Part shown: positions 46,478 to 55,181 of the stretch, piece by piece
Layout of the letters: the number at the start of each line of letters is the position of its first letter
Position numbering within the stretch: position 1 is the stretch's first letter
Source of the DNA: Bacteroidota bacterium
GTDB lineage: Bacteria; Bacteroidota; Bacteroidia; B-17B0; Aurantibacillaceae
Direction of reading: 5' to 3'
Assembly (NCBI GenBank): GCA_018267475.1
Contig: JAFDYI010000013.1
Location: forward strand, 32,631-96,630
DNA: 64,000 nt
The notes under the pieces: generated by a model
What the model saw: the letters and a program-made list of their open reading frames with translations, nothing else
What the model was told of the DNA's origin: nothing
Databases searched by the model: none
Made by a program: the position numbers and the translations under genes

Positions 46478-47800
46478 ATGCGCACCCTTTTTAAAAGCCT
46501 CTTTTTTTTGTTCATATTTTTTTTAGTGGGCTGTAAAAAAGACAAAAAAAACGCCGCGCCGCCCAGCCTTTCTATTTCTACCCCTAATTCGGGGCAAATT
46601 TTTCACATGTACGATACGCTTATTGTTTCGGCTCATGTAAGCGATAGCAACCCTTTAACGTCTATTAGCATCGTGCTTACGGATACCAATCACATTCCGT
46701 TACAAAACCCGCAAAACGTATCGGTACAATCCAATGATTTTACATTTACCCAAAAATATATTTTAAGCGAGTTTAGATTGCCCACGGGCACCTATATTTT
46801 ACAAATAACAGCCGCTGATGCCAACAATAATTCTTCGGCTTTTCAATCCATCACCATCATAGAGTCTCCTACTATATGGATGGGCTACAGTGCGGTGTTA
46901 AAGTCAAACCAACAAAACATTGTAATATACGATTCGTTAAAAAACTTCAATTGGAACATAGCCCTAACACAAAATTACAACGGCATGTGCTTTGGGGGTT
47001 ACAATAGTGAGTTGTATGTAAATGGCAACAACAGCATGATGTGTACCGCATATAATACCGTATATAAAACACCGGTATATTCCGTGCAAGCCAACACCAA
47101 TCAAATTAATTATACGATGCTGGCTACCGATGGACTTAGCCCTTATGTGGGATTTTATAACGGCAATATATACGCATATACCAACACCGGCACACAGGGC
47201 ACTTCGTATCGTTATTCGGGCACCTATCCTTCTTATCCTTATTATTTTACCACTACTAACAATAGAGACGTTGCTGTGTTTAAAAGCAATGCAATAGGCT
47301 ACGATGCCTTGGTAACGTTTTACTCCAGTGGGGCTTATTATAGCGCGCTTCGTTTGTTTACCAATACACCTATAAAAAAAGTGCTGGCTGTGTTTCAAAA
47401 ATCGTACGACAGCTTGTATGTAGTGGGCAACGATTCTACCGGCAAAGGGGTGGTAGATATGTACACCTTTTCGGCGAATGCATTTAGCGCAGGCCCTATA
47501 CGCGTTAGCGAGCCTATTCTTTCTGCCACGCAAATAAACAAGCAATGCCTCTTTTTTTCTACTCCTACTAAAATACAGTACTGTCAGGCTTTTTCTGCTC
47601 CTATGACGGCGCAAGCGGGCGGGGCTCAAAAAATAAAATTCCACCCAAAACTAAACGTGTTGAGCTGTGCCGCGGCCAACAATATAAGCGCATATACGTA
47701 CACCACTTCGGCGGGCTTTCCTTCCTTGCAGGCTTATGCTAAAATGTCGCTTTTGTTAGCAGATAGTGTAAGTGATTTTGAAATAATCACAAATAAATAA
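46478..47800 (+). CDS. Surface lipoprotein with an Ig-like N-terminal region and beta-propeller-like body
   Basis: 440 residues. Lipobox FLVGC (Cys at about 19) followed by Lys/Asp residues. The first about 115 residues (SISTPNSGQIFHMYDTLIVSAHVSDSNPLTSISIVL) look like an Ig-like or cadherin-like sandwich of the bacterial surface-lipoprotein type. The remainder alternates short strands with Tyr/Asn/Thr-rich loops (for example GLSPYVGFYNGNIYAYTN, YDSLYVVGNDSTGKGVVDMY), suggesting a beta-propeller. No catalytic motif is seen. Likely an outer-membrane lipoprotein. The TPR gene follows after 51 bp on the same strand. Confidence 0.6.
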   Translation: MRTLFKSLFFLFIFFLVGCKKDKKNAAPPSLSISTPNSGQIFHMYDTLIVSAHVSDSNPLTSISIVLTDTNHIPLQNPQNVSVQSNDFTFTQKYILSEFRLPTGTYILQITAADANNNSSAFQSITIIESPTIWMGYSAVLKSNQQNIVIYDSLKNFNWNIALTQNYNGMCFGGYNSELYVNGNNSMMCTAYNTVYKTPVYSVQANTNQINYTMLATDGLSPYVGFYNGNIYAYTNTGTQGTSYRYSGTYPSYPYYFTTTNNRDVAVFKSNAIGYDALVTFYSSGAYYSALRLFTNTPIKKVLAVFQKSYDSLYVVGNDSTGKGVVDMYTFSANAFSAGPIRVSEPILSATQINKQCLFFSTPTKIQYCQAFSAPMTAQAGGAQKIKFHPKLNVLSCAAANNISAYTYTTSAGFPSLQAYAKMSLLLADSVSDFEIITNK

Positions 47801-47851
47801 TACTTTTAGGGCATGAAATAATCATGTTTTTTTAAACGCAAACAACTATAT

Positions 47852-48901
47852 ATGAAAAAAATAGCCGCTCTATCCGCCATTTTATTATGTGCTAAGTTAC
47901 AAGCCCAAACCCCCGAGTTTAAAGCCAATTACGATGATGGATTTGTGAAGTATAAAATAAAAAGTTACAAGTTGGCCATCACTTCTTTTGATAAAGCCAT
48001 TGCTATCGTACAAGTTGAAGCGGATAAAAATATAAAAGCGAAAACTTTTTTGAGTTCCGAAAAAAAATACATCAGCAATGTTTTTGCAAAACGAGCAGCT
48101 TGTCATTATTACACAGGCAATATGGGCGCTATGCAAGCCGATGCAAACACGGTATTATCTTTAGATTCGAGCAATGCCGATGTGCTTTCTTTGTTAGCCA
48201 CACAAAAATATAAATCAGGCGAGAAACGCAAAGCCTGTATAAACATTCAAAAACAAGTAGCAAAAGGCAGCGCTATTGCCACGCAAGTTTTTGACGATTG
48301 CTTTTGTTGGATAGAGGGCATGAAACTGTATAAAGAAGGCTTAACGGCCGCCAACTTAAAACGATACGACACCGCTTTGGTGAAATTTCAACAAGCCTTG
48401 TACATTCTGCCCGATTCGGGCCTTGTGTATGCCGAACGCGCTAAAGTATATTTAGAGACCAATAACAACGAAAAGGCAGTAGCCGATATTCGCACCGCTA
48501 TTAGTAAAAAAACCAGTAATTATAAAGTGTATTATTTACGTGCTCAAGCTTTTGTAAAAGAAGAAAAGTACGACTCTGCTTTAGAAGACATGAATACCTG
48601 TTTAAATCTAAAAAAAGATTTTTACGAAGGGTATCAGCTTCGCGCCGAAATAGGCGAAAAACAAGAAAAATGGAACAACGCCCTTTTTGACTATAAAATT
48701 TTAATAAAAATGCGCCCCGATTTTGGTATGAACTATTATAAAATGGCTTTAATAAAACACAACGAACAAAAAGATTTATTAGGCGCTTGCGAAATGTACA
48801 CCGCAGCAGCAGCTCGTGGGGTAGAAGAAGCAAAGACTATGGCCGCCAACTGCGCCGACCCAAAATATATGAAGAAAAATTTAGCGAAAGATAAAAAGTA
48901 A
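47852..48901 (+). CDS. Secreted TPR protein
   Basis: 349 residues. A signal peptide (ends LQAQ, about residue 19) precedes TPR repeats, for example NVFAKRAACHYYTGNMGAM, DTALVKFQQALYILPDSGLVYAERAKVYLETNNN, YKVYYLRAQAFVKEEKYDSALEDM and EGYQLRAEIGEKQEKWNNALFDYKILI. A final Cys-containing helix ends the protein. Probably a periplasmic scaffold. It lies between the lipoprotein gene and rsmE; rsmE starts 2 bp after its stop, so it is co-transcribed. Confidence 0.75.
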   Translation: MKKIAALSAILLCAKLQAQTPEFKANYDDGFVKYKIKSYKLAITSFDKAIAIVQVEADKNIKAKTFLSSEKKYISNVFAKRAACHYYTGNMGAMQADANTVLSLDSSNADVLSLLATQKYKSGEKRKACINIQKQVAKGSAIATQVFDDCFCWIEGMKLYKEGLTAANLKRYDTALVKFQQALYILPDSGLVYAERAKVYLETNNNEKAVADIRTAISKKTSNYKVYYLRAQAFVKEEKYDSALEDMNTCLNLKKDFYEGYQLRAEIGEKQEKWNNALFDYKILIKMRPDFGMNYYKMALIKHNEQKDLLGACEMYTAAAARGVEEAKTMAANCADPKYMKKNLAKDKK

Positions 48902-48903
48902 CC

Positions 48904-49614
48904 GTGCATCTTTTTTTTTCTAATATCTTTATCGATGAAAAAACAGTGCTTCTTTCGGCAGAAGAATCCAAACATTGCATCAAAGTATTGCGCCACCAAG
49001 CAGGCGATACGATTCATATAATAGATGGAAGCGGAGTGCTTTTTAAAGCTATACTTATAGAAGCTAACTTGCAAAAGTGCGTGGCCGAGATTATAGATAA
49101 AACACCGCTATCTATAAATAAAAAATACCGATTGCATGTGGCTATCTCTCCTACAAAAAATGCCGATAGAATAGAGTGGCTGGTAGAAAAGGGAACCGAG
49201 TTGGGTATAGATGAATTTTCTTTTATTATTGGTAAGCGCACCGAAAAACCTTCGGTTAAAACAGATAGATTAAAAAAAATAACGGAAAGCGCTATAAAGC
49301 AATCCATACAAGGCGTTTTGCCCTTAATAAACGAGCCCATCTCCTTAAAAGAATTTATTGCGCAGCAAAAAAATACAGAAACAAAATACATAGCTCATTG
49401 TGCGGAAGGAACGAAAACAGGGCTTAAAACCATGTGCGAAAACAACCCTTCAACGCTTGTGCTAATTGGCCCCGAAGGAGACTTTACAGAAGAGGAAATA
49501 AGGTTAGCCTTGCAAAATGGGTTTACACCAGTATCGTTAGGTGCTACGCGCTTGCGCACCGAAACAGCCGGCCTGTTTGTGGCCGCTGCCTTTAAGGCGC
49601 AATACGACGGTTAA
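48904..49614 (+). CDS. rsmE: 16S rRNA (uracil-1498-N3)-methyltransferase RsmE
   Basis: 236 residues. SAM-dependent SPOUT-type methyltransferase that modifies U1498 of 16S rRNA. Visible: the N-terminal PUA-like domain (ESKHCIKVLRHQAGDTIHIIDG), AISPTKNADRIEWLVEKGTELGID, AIKQSIQGVLP-like element, and the C-terminal trefoil knot IGPEGDFTEEEIRLAL with SLGATRLRTETAGLFVAAA. The GTG at 48904 is the start: it lies 2 bp after the TPR stop and fits the family N-terminus. Its stop shares bases (TTAA) with the opposite-strand paaD stop. Confidence 0.94.
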   Translation: MHLFFSNIFIDEKTVLLSAEESKHCIKVLRHQAGDTIHIIDGSGVLFKAILIEANLQKCVAEIIDKTPLSINKKYRLHVAISPTKNADRIEWLVEKGTELGIDEFSFIIGKRTEKPSVKTDRLKKITESAIKQSIQGVLPLINEPISLKEFIAQQKNTETKYIAHCAEGTKTGLKTMCENNPSTLVLIGPEGDFTEEEIRLALQNGFTPVSLGATRLRTETAGLFVAAAFKAQYDG

Positions 49615-50099
49615 ATACATTTAAAATAATCGAACGGCTCTAAGCAATCGCTGCATTGATACAAGGCCTTGCAAGCGGTAGAGCCAAACTGGCTGATCAT
49701 TTGTGTGTGTAAAGAGCCACAACGAGGGCATTTTATTTGTTTTGTTTTTCCGGTAAGGAAAGATTTGTCGTTGGTGCTTTCTTGAGGCGGAGCAATTCCG
49801 TATTTTCTTAGTTTTTCTTTTGCCTCTTCGTTTAGCCAATCGCTAGTCCAAGCGGGGGTATAAACCAAATGTATGTTCACTTGTTTAACCCCTTTACGGG
49901 TTAATGTTTTTACTACATCATCTTCCATCTGTTTCATAGCGGGGCATCCGCTATAAGTGGGGGTTAAATATACCTCTACGGTGTCTTCTAAAATGGTTAT
50001 TTTTCTAACAACGCCTAAATCAACTAAACTGATTACCGGTATTTCAGGGTCCGGTATTTCGTGTAAAAAAGAGCGTATTTGTTGTTCGGTAAAGCGCAT
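49611..50099 (-). CDS. paaD: PaaD-like protein (phenylacetyl-CoA epoxidase accessory subunit)
   Basis: 162 residues. The N-terminal MIP18/DUF59-type domain has DPEIPVISLVDLGVV and LTPTYSGCPAMKQM; the C-terminal zinc/Fe-S-binding knuckle has Cys124, Cys127, Cys143, Cys149, Cys152 and Cys161. This is the PaaD layout, linked to iron-sulfur maturation of the phenylacetyl-CoA epoxidase PaaABCE. In most genomes it sits inside a paa operon; here it is a lone gene between convergent rsmE and a T9SS gene, so its client proteins are not visible. Stop overlaps that of rsmE by 4 bp. Confidence 0.88.
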   Translation of the reverse strand: MRFTEQQIRSFLHEIPDPEIPVISLVDLGVVRKITILEDTVEVYLTPTYSGCPAMKQMEDDVVKTLTRKGVKQVNIHLVYTPAWTSDWLNEEAKEKLRKYGIAPPQESTNDKSFLTGKTKQIKCPRCGSLHTQMISQFGSTACKALYQCSDCLEPFDYFKCI

Positions 50100-50124
50100 C
50101 GTTATGTTAAAAGAAACGGATAAA

Positions 50125-50151
50125 AAAAGAGCCGCAGATTGCGGCTCTTTT
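50125..50151 (-). terminator. Intrinsic terminator of the gliding-associated gene
   Basis: An 11 bp stem (AAAAGAGCCGC paired with GCGGCTCTTTT) with a 5 nt loop ends in a T run on the minus strand, 9 bp after the stop of the large T9SS gene at 50160. It separates that gene from paaD. Runs of A and T on both sides make it nearly symmetrical. Confidence 0.8.
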
Positions 50152-50159
50152 AGTGATTC

Positions 50160-53100
50160 TTATCGTACTAATTCTAAAAAGCCTTTTTGTTCTACTACGT
50201 CAGCCAAGCTGCTGCAGTTAGATTGGTATTTTACTACAAAGAAATAAGTACCCGCATCAGCCTCTACACCTGTGCCGTTAATTTTTCCGTTCCAGGGTTG
50301 GTTGTAATCGGTAGTTGAATATACCAAAAGCCCCCAACGGTTATATACTTTTAGCTCGTAGTTTTGGGCTTGTCTGTATATTTGATACTGATTCATATTG
50401 TTTTGATAGAAAGGGAAGAAGAAGTCGTTTACTTTATCTCCATTAGGTGAAAATACGTTTACTAATTCTTTCGGCATAAAGGCATTGTAGGTGGTAATTT
50501 GTATGATGGTGCGAGCCGTATCGGGGCAACCTCCTTTTTTGTAAGTGGCGTAGCAATATGGAATTAAAGGAGTAAGTATAGAGGCCGAGTCTTTAGTAGT
50601 AGAAACACGAATGGTGTCGTTTTGTACAAAACGGCTTGGGTACCATTGTATGTTTACTTTAGCAGAAGGGTTTGGTATCACCAAGGTAGCTAATGAATCT
50701 TTAGCACAGTAGTAAGCCAAGATGCTGTCTGTTTTGGGATTTAATAAACCATCTGGAACGGTTAATGCTTTGGCTGTGTCAATACAGTTTCCGTTTCTTA
50801 CAATACAAGAATAAACTCCGGCATAGGCTTTTGAATATACACTAAAGGCAGGCGCTCCGGTAGCAGACGAAGTATAGGTTATGGGGCTCCACGAAAAACT
50901 ATACACATCAGGGCTGGAAATAGGGCCAGAAGCCGTAGCCGTAGCTTTTATTTTTCCGGAAGTGTCGTGATAGCACAATGGTTTTTCCAGCATGGATAGA
51001 GTTACTTTAAACGATTTCAACGAAATGATTTCTTTATATACGCTTTTACTGATGCACCCTCCTGTTCCGGTAATGGTAATGGTATCGGAATAGGTATAGA
51101 AGGCGGTAGTGGTATTCGTAAAAGGGGTTGTGATGCTTAGTGTAGTAGTAGTGGTGGGTGGGGTAATGCCCGGGCCGCTCCAGTTATGAGCGCCGGTAGG
51201 CTGCGCCGGATCTATAGTTACTTGGTCTAAATTACAAACGGCTAAGGTGTTGGTAGTAACCGGTATAGCACCACTGGTGGTAAGGCCTACGGTGCTGGTA
51301 ATAATTTCCATACAAGTAGCGTTGCCGGGCACACTAATGGTAGTGGTATAAACACCTCCGGGTAAGTTGGATACTTGAATGGGCGCGGTTGTGTTGGTGT
51401 TAGAACTTCCGTTAGAGCAAGCCCAATTAAACAAGGTGTATGTGTTGGCGGTGCCGGCGTAATACGTAATGCTGCCTGTGCTGCCTGTTGGGCAAGAAGG
51501 AAGAGGCGATGGGTTAAACGTGATGTTAGTAACCGCTAACTGCATTTGCAACGAATCTAAACAATGACTGGCAGGGTCTAAATAAGTTACGGTGTAATGC
51601 TGATTGTTTATGGTATTATGTGCGGTATAAGTTTGTGCGGTGATGGCTGTAACTACATTTACGGTGTCGTACCAAGTGTATGATGAGCCTGCCGGCGCAC
51701 TTAAATTTGCCTGACTGCCACACACCGAAACCGTTGAGGTTTGCAAGGTGGGGTTGATGGCCGCAACCGTTATCGTTGTGTCTTTGGTAGGGCAATGCGC
51801 CACATTATCAACAATAGCTACCGAATAGGTGCCCGCCGGTAAGTTGTTGAGCGCTGTGGTAGTGCTGGTGCCTAAAGGTCCCGAAGGCCCCGTCCAACTG
51901 TATTGAAAAGTACCCGAACCGCCCGTATTAAGAGCTACTGCCCCATTAAGACCGCCCTTGCAGGTAGCTGTAGCGCTGGTGATAGCACTAATAGCAGAGG
52001 GTTGTATTACGATATTAAAAGAAGCCGGGCAGCCTGCCGCCGAGGTAGTGTGTACCACAAAAGTATCATTAACCGTAGCCACGGTAGAGAGTGTTTGCGT
52101 AGTAGCTCCTGCTATAGGGGTGCTTGTGTTGGGGCTGGGGCCATACCACTGATAGGTAGAGTAGCCCGGAGGAGCCGATAACGTTACGTTGCCGCCCACG
52201 GTACCGCAAACGCCTACTACACCCGCCGCTGCAGATGGGTTGGAGCAAGCGGCATCTATATAGCAGTAGCCAAAATGCCCGCCTTGATTACAATCGCTAA
52301 CAGAAAATTTAATGGTAACGGTGTGCCCTATAGCGGCTTGTAAGTCCAAGCTTACGGTAGTCCATGGTTTGTAAATAACACCCCCGCCGGCACCACTAGC
52401 TGCAGCCGTAGTTGATGTACTCCAACCGGCAATGTTTCCCGATGTGGCAATAGCATTGTATTGCGCGCAGGCAGGTTGAAGCCCGGTAGTTAAATCGGTA
52501 GTGGTAACATTAAAATAAGGCGATCGGTTAGGGGGATGGCCGCCATTTTGTAAAACCGCCGCATAGTTAAAAATAAATAAATCGTTAGAACTGCCCACTA
52601 CAAAGGTATATTGAGCTTGTTGCATTTTATAGTTAGTACAGGTATTGTTTAGTAATAGAGAATAGGTGCCGCCGCCGGGCGCTACTACCGGAAACCCGCC
52701 GTAATTGTCGATGCCATTTGTGCAAGGAGCCGTGTTGCCCGAAGAACAACTGGAAGGAGGGTTGTTTACCGTAGCATTTGAAGTAGCGTTTACTACTTGG
52801 TTAATGACCGTATAAGAAGGGCCAAAGCAAGAAGCGCAGGGCAAGTTGTTACCGCTGTTGTAGCCTGCTATAAAACTCCATCCGGTGGTATTGCCTGTTT
52901 CAAAACCGGGGTTTACGCAACCGCTTGAGTTTACTTGCATCGGGGGTTCTGCACCTCTTTGGCTCATCTCGGCGGCAAAGGTGCCGTCTTGCTGTTTTTT
53001 CATGATTTTGTACAGCATCTCTTTTTGTGTTTCCAACTCAGCAGGTTTAATACCGTTTCTTTTTGAGGTGGCTAAAATATCGTGTATAGACGATTCGGTT

Positions 53101-53195
53101 AAGGTCATCCCTAACTGAAATTCTACAGCGCCGTTTTGAGCGCGTGCGCCGCTTACAAAGGCAAAGGCAAGAATAGATAAAAGTATTTTTTTCAT
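50160..53195 (-). CDS. Large secreted protein with gliding-motility-associated (T9SS type B) C-terminus
   Basis: About 1,011 residues from the ATG at 53195, which begins a proper signal peptide (MKKILLSILAFAFVSGARAQ); an ATG 39 bp upstream gives a longer, poorer N-terminus. After about 80 Gln/Glu-rich residues come adhesin-type domains: a MAM/jelly-roll-like block with GNTTGWSFIAGYNSGNN and GGHFGYCYIDAAC, then several Ig/PKD-like repeats (SATATCKGGLNGAVALNTGG; VAICPT-like segments). The C-terminal about 90 residues (VFSPNGDKVNDFF ... YELKVYNRWGLLVYST ... AGTYFFVV ... KGFLELVR) are the gliding motility-associated domain that routes proteins through the type IX system to the surface. Confidence 0.85.
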   Translation of the reverse strand: MKKILLSILAFAFVSGARAQNGAVEFQLGMTLTESSIHDILATSKRNGIKPAELETQKEMLYKIMKKQQDGTFAAEMSQRGAEPPMQVNSSGCVNPGFETGNTTGWSFIAGYNSGNNLPCASCFGPSYTVINQVVNATSNATVNNPPSSCSSGNTAPCTNGIDNYGGFPVVAPGGGTYSLLLNNTCTNYKMQQAQYTFVVGSSNDLFIFNYAAVLQNGGHPPNRSPYFNVTTTDLTTGLQPACAQYNAIATSGNIAGWSTSTTAAASGAGGGVIYKPWTTVSLDLQAAIGHTVTIKFSVSDCNQGGHFGYCYIDAACSNPSAAAGVVGVCGTVGGNVTLSAPPGYSTYQWYGPSPNTSTPIAGATTQTLSTVATVNDTFVVHTTSAAGCPASFNIVIQPSAISAITSATATCKGGLNGAVALNTGGSGTFQYSWTGPSGPLGTSTTTALNNLPAGTYSVAIVDNVAHCPTKDTTITVAAINPTLQTSTVSVCGSQANLSAPAGSSYTWYDTVNVVTAITAQTYTAHNTINNQHYTVTYLDPASHCLDSLQMQLAVTNITFNPSPLPSCPTGSTGSITYYAGTANTYTLFNWACSNGSSNTNTTAPIQVSNLPGGVYTTTISVPGNATCMEIITSTVGLTTSGAIPVTTNTLAVCNLDQVTIDPAQPTGAHNWSGPGITPPTTTTTLSITTPFTNTTTAFYTYSDTITITGTGGCISKSVYKEIISLKSFKVTLSMLEKPLCYHDTSGKIKATATASGPISSPDVYSFSWSPITYTSSATGAPAFSVYSKAYAGVYSCIVRNGNCIDTAKALTVPDGLLNPKTDSILAYYCAKDSLATLVIPNPSAKVNIQWYPSRFVQNDTIRVSTTKDSASILTPLIPYCYATYKKGGCPDTARTIIQITTYNAFMPKELVNVFSPNGDKVNDFFFPFYQNNMNQYQIYRQAQNYELKVYNRWGLLVYSTTDYNQPWNGKINGTGVEADAGTYFFVVKYQSNCSSLADVVEQKGFLELVR

Positions 53196-53419
53196 GTGTT
53201 GATATGATTTTGTTTTTACTTTTTTTTGAAACAATTATGATTAGAATCGGTAAAAAACCGAATCCATTCATAACTACCTCACGTTGTTATTTTTAATTTA
53301 GGCGGCTAATATAGCCTTTTTTTTAACTATAATTAGGCTTTGTGAAAAAATAACGCCTTTTTTATGTCGGGCTGTTTTTTTATTAAAAAACCAACCCCGA
53401 AATTTAATTTTTTGTATAT

Positions 53420-53992
53420 TTGCGCATCAACGAGCAAACACCCGATAGCGAGCTTATTGCCTTGTACAAGGCCGGCACCAACCGAGATGCCGTTTTTGGC
53501 ATTATGGTAAAAAAATACCAGAAAAGATTGTATTGGCATATACGCAAAATTGTTTTGGACCATGATGACGCAGACGACGCGCTGCAAAATACGTTTATAA
53601 AAGCATGGAAAGGCTTGGATAGTTTCAAAGAAGAGTCTCAGCTTTTTACGTGGCTGTACCGCATTGCTACCAACGAAGCGCTGCTACTTTTGCGTCAAAA
53701 AAACAAACGAGCCACCGAATCCATACACCCCATAGAGGAGCAGCTAAGCAAAAATTTAGAAACCGACCCTTATTTTAAAGGCGACCACCTACAACTGAAA
53801 TTACAACAAGCCATACTCACCCTACCCGAAAAACAACGTCTCGTGTTTAATATGCGCTACTACGACGAGATGCCCTACGAGCAGATGTCGAAAGTATTAG
53901 AAACCTCCGTAGGCGCCTTAAAAGCCTCGTATCATATTGCAGCCAAAAAAGTAGAAGAATACCTAAAAGAACATTTAAACCTTATGAGTTGA
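53420..53992 (+). CDS. ECF-type RNA polymerase sigma factor
   Basis: About 190 residues, an extracytoplasmic-function sigma-70 with regions 2 and 4 only. Region 2: RDAVFGIMVKKYQKRLYWHI and DDADDALQNTFIKAWKGL; region 4: LPEKQRLVFNMRYYDEMPYEQMSKVLETSVGALKASYHIAAKKVE. It directs transcription of envelope-stress or surface genes and is probably held in check by the product of the next gene (14 bp downstream). The start is uncertain: the only in-frame candidate at the family-typical position is a TTG at 53420, which lies inside a TATATTTG promoter box; no ATG or GTG occurs before the conserved core. Confidence 0.88.
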   Translation: MRINEQTPDSELIALYKAGTNRDAVFGIMVKKYQKRLYWHIRKIVLDHDDADDALQNTFIKAWKGLDSFKEESQLFTWLYRIATNEALLLLRQKNKRATESIHPIEEQLSKNLETDPYFKGDHLQLKLQQAILTLPEKQRLVFNMRYYDEMPYEQMSKVLETSVGALKASYHIAAKKVEEYLKEHLNLMS

Positions 53993-54009
53993 AAAATATC
54001 TAACCATTG

Positions 54010-54756
54010 GTGAACGAAGAAGATATACATAAAAACAATTTTGATGGGGAGAAGAAAAAAGACGATTTTTCGCTTCCAGAAGGCTATTTTGAGTCTTTTT
54101 CAGCCCGTTTGTTTCAAAAAATACACGATTCCGACGAATGGAAGGATTTTCCTGTACTAGCCCGTTTTTCAAAAACAAACCCATTTATTCTGCCCCCCTT
54201 CTATTTTGAAAATAAAGAAGAACAAGCGGCCTACCCTTTGCTATTTCAATACAAACAAAATAATTTAAACGCACCCGTTAATTATTTTGATGTTTTGCCA
54301 GAAAAAATTACCGACCGTATTTTATTGGAAGAAGAAAAAGCACAATTTGCCTCTTTATACGCCCTAAGAAAAACAAGCTCTTTTGCAGTGCCGGCACAGT
54401 ACTTTAATTCCTTTACGGTAAAAAAAGAAGCACGCATCATCGCCTTATATAAAGGCATCAAAATTTCGTATAAGGTAGCTGCGGCTCTTTTCTTATTTTT
54501 GTGCCTGGGTATTTTGTTGATACCTACTAAAAAAACAAATGCTGTGATAAGCGATTGCCAAACCTTTGCCTGCTTAGATAAACAAGAAATTTTGAACAGC
54601 GGATACGTACTGCGCACAAGCGATGAAAGCATCATTGATTTAATAGACGAGAACTCATTAAGCGACAGTTTGCTTTTGAAAAAAAACGGAACAACACAAA
54701 AAGTTAAAGTAGAAGACGTGGCAGAAAATATAGATATAAACACCTTAACCGACTAA
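54010..54756 (+). CDS. Putative anti-sigma factor with one membrane helix
   Basis: About 248 residues. A GTG at 54010 is taken as the start (a TTG sits one codon before it). The cytoplasmic N-terminal region carries a motif of the form P-x-x-Y-F repeated four times, at about residues 23-28, 62-67, 89-94 and 128-132 (LPEGYF, LPPFYF, APVNYF, VPAQYF). One membrane helix follows (about 156-173), then a periplasmic C-terminal region with acidic stretches. Position just after an ECF sigma gene and the single-helix topology are those of a transmembrane anti-sigma factor; no ZAS zinc motif is visible. Assignment by context. Confidence 0.6.
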   Translation: MNEEDIHKNNFDGEKKKDDFSLPEGYFESFSARLFQKIHDSDEWKDFPVLARFSKTNPFILPPFYFENKEEQAAYPLLFQYKQNNLNAPVNYFDVLPEKITDRILLEEEKAQFASLYALRKTSSFAVPAQYFNSFTVKKEARIIALYKGIKISYKVAAALFLFLCLGILLIPTKKTNAVISDCQTFACLDKQEILNSGYVLRTSDESIIDLIDENSLSDSLLLKKNGTTQKVKVEDVAENIDINTLTD

Positions 54757-55179
54757 GTGAAAAAAAGAGCCTACATACTATGTTTTTTTACTTTGCTTGT
54801 GGCAAGTGTTTCTTTTTCTCAAAGTACAAAACGAGAAAAAATAGAAGCCTTGCGCGTAGCGTTTATTACCCAAAAACTAAATCTTAATACCGATGAGTCG
54901 CAAAAATTTTGGCCTGTTTACAACGAATATCAAGATAAGGTACGGGCGGCCCGCCGCGAATTTAAAAAACAACCCGAAACTTTTACTACCGATAAAGAAG
55001 CGCAAGAATACTTAGATGCCGAGTTGCTTTTAAAGCAACAAGAATTATCTTTGCACAAAGAATATTACGAAAAATTTAAAAAAATAATTCCGATACAAAA
55101 AGTAGCCTCCTTGCGCCAAGCCGAAGAAGGGTTTAAAAAAGAATTATTAAAACAACTGCAAGGAAAATCAAATGAATAA
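54757..55179 (+). CDS. Small secreted helical protein (Spy/CpxP-like layout)
   Basis: 140 residues. A signal peptide (ends SFSQ, about residue 21) is followed by an almost wholly helical, charged chain: EKIEALRVAFITQKLNLNTDESQKFWPVYNEYQ and a C-terminal LRQAEEGFKKELLKQLQG. The L-N-L-N-T-D-E-S-Q-K-F-W-P-V-Y motif is what I associate with the short periplasmic proteins that accompany ECF sigma genes in Bacteroidota, resembling Spy/CpxP periplasmic sensors or chaperones. The GTG at 54757 immediately abuts the preceding stop. Function not proven. Confidence 0.6.
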   Translation: MKKRAYILCFFTLLVASVSFSQSTKREKIEALRVAFITQKLNLNTDESQKFWPVYNEYQDKVRAARREFKKQPETFTTDKEAQEYLDAELLLKQQELSLHKEYYEKFKKIIPIQKVASLRQAEEGFKKELLKQLQGKSNE

Positions 55180-55181
55180 TA

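Noticed and set aside
46964..47644. Long open frame on the minus strand opposite the lipoprotein gene (about 226 codons).
   Set aside because: Its translation is basic, low in variety and without any motif; the plus strand has a lipobox, a promoter and a domain pattern. Treated as a shadow frame.
53300..53324. Short hairpin followed by eight T on the plus strand.
   Set aside because: The stem is only 5 bp and no plus-strand gene ends there. The minus-strand reading contains TATATTAG, a weak promoter-like match for the T9SS gene instead.
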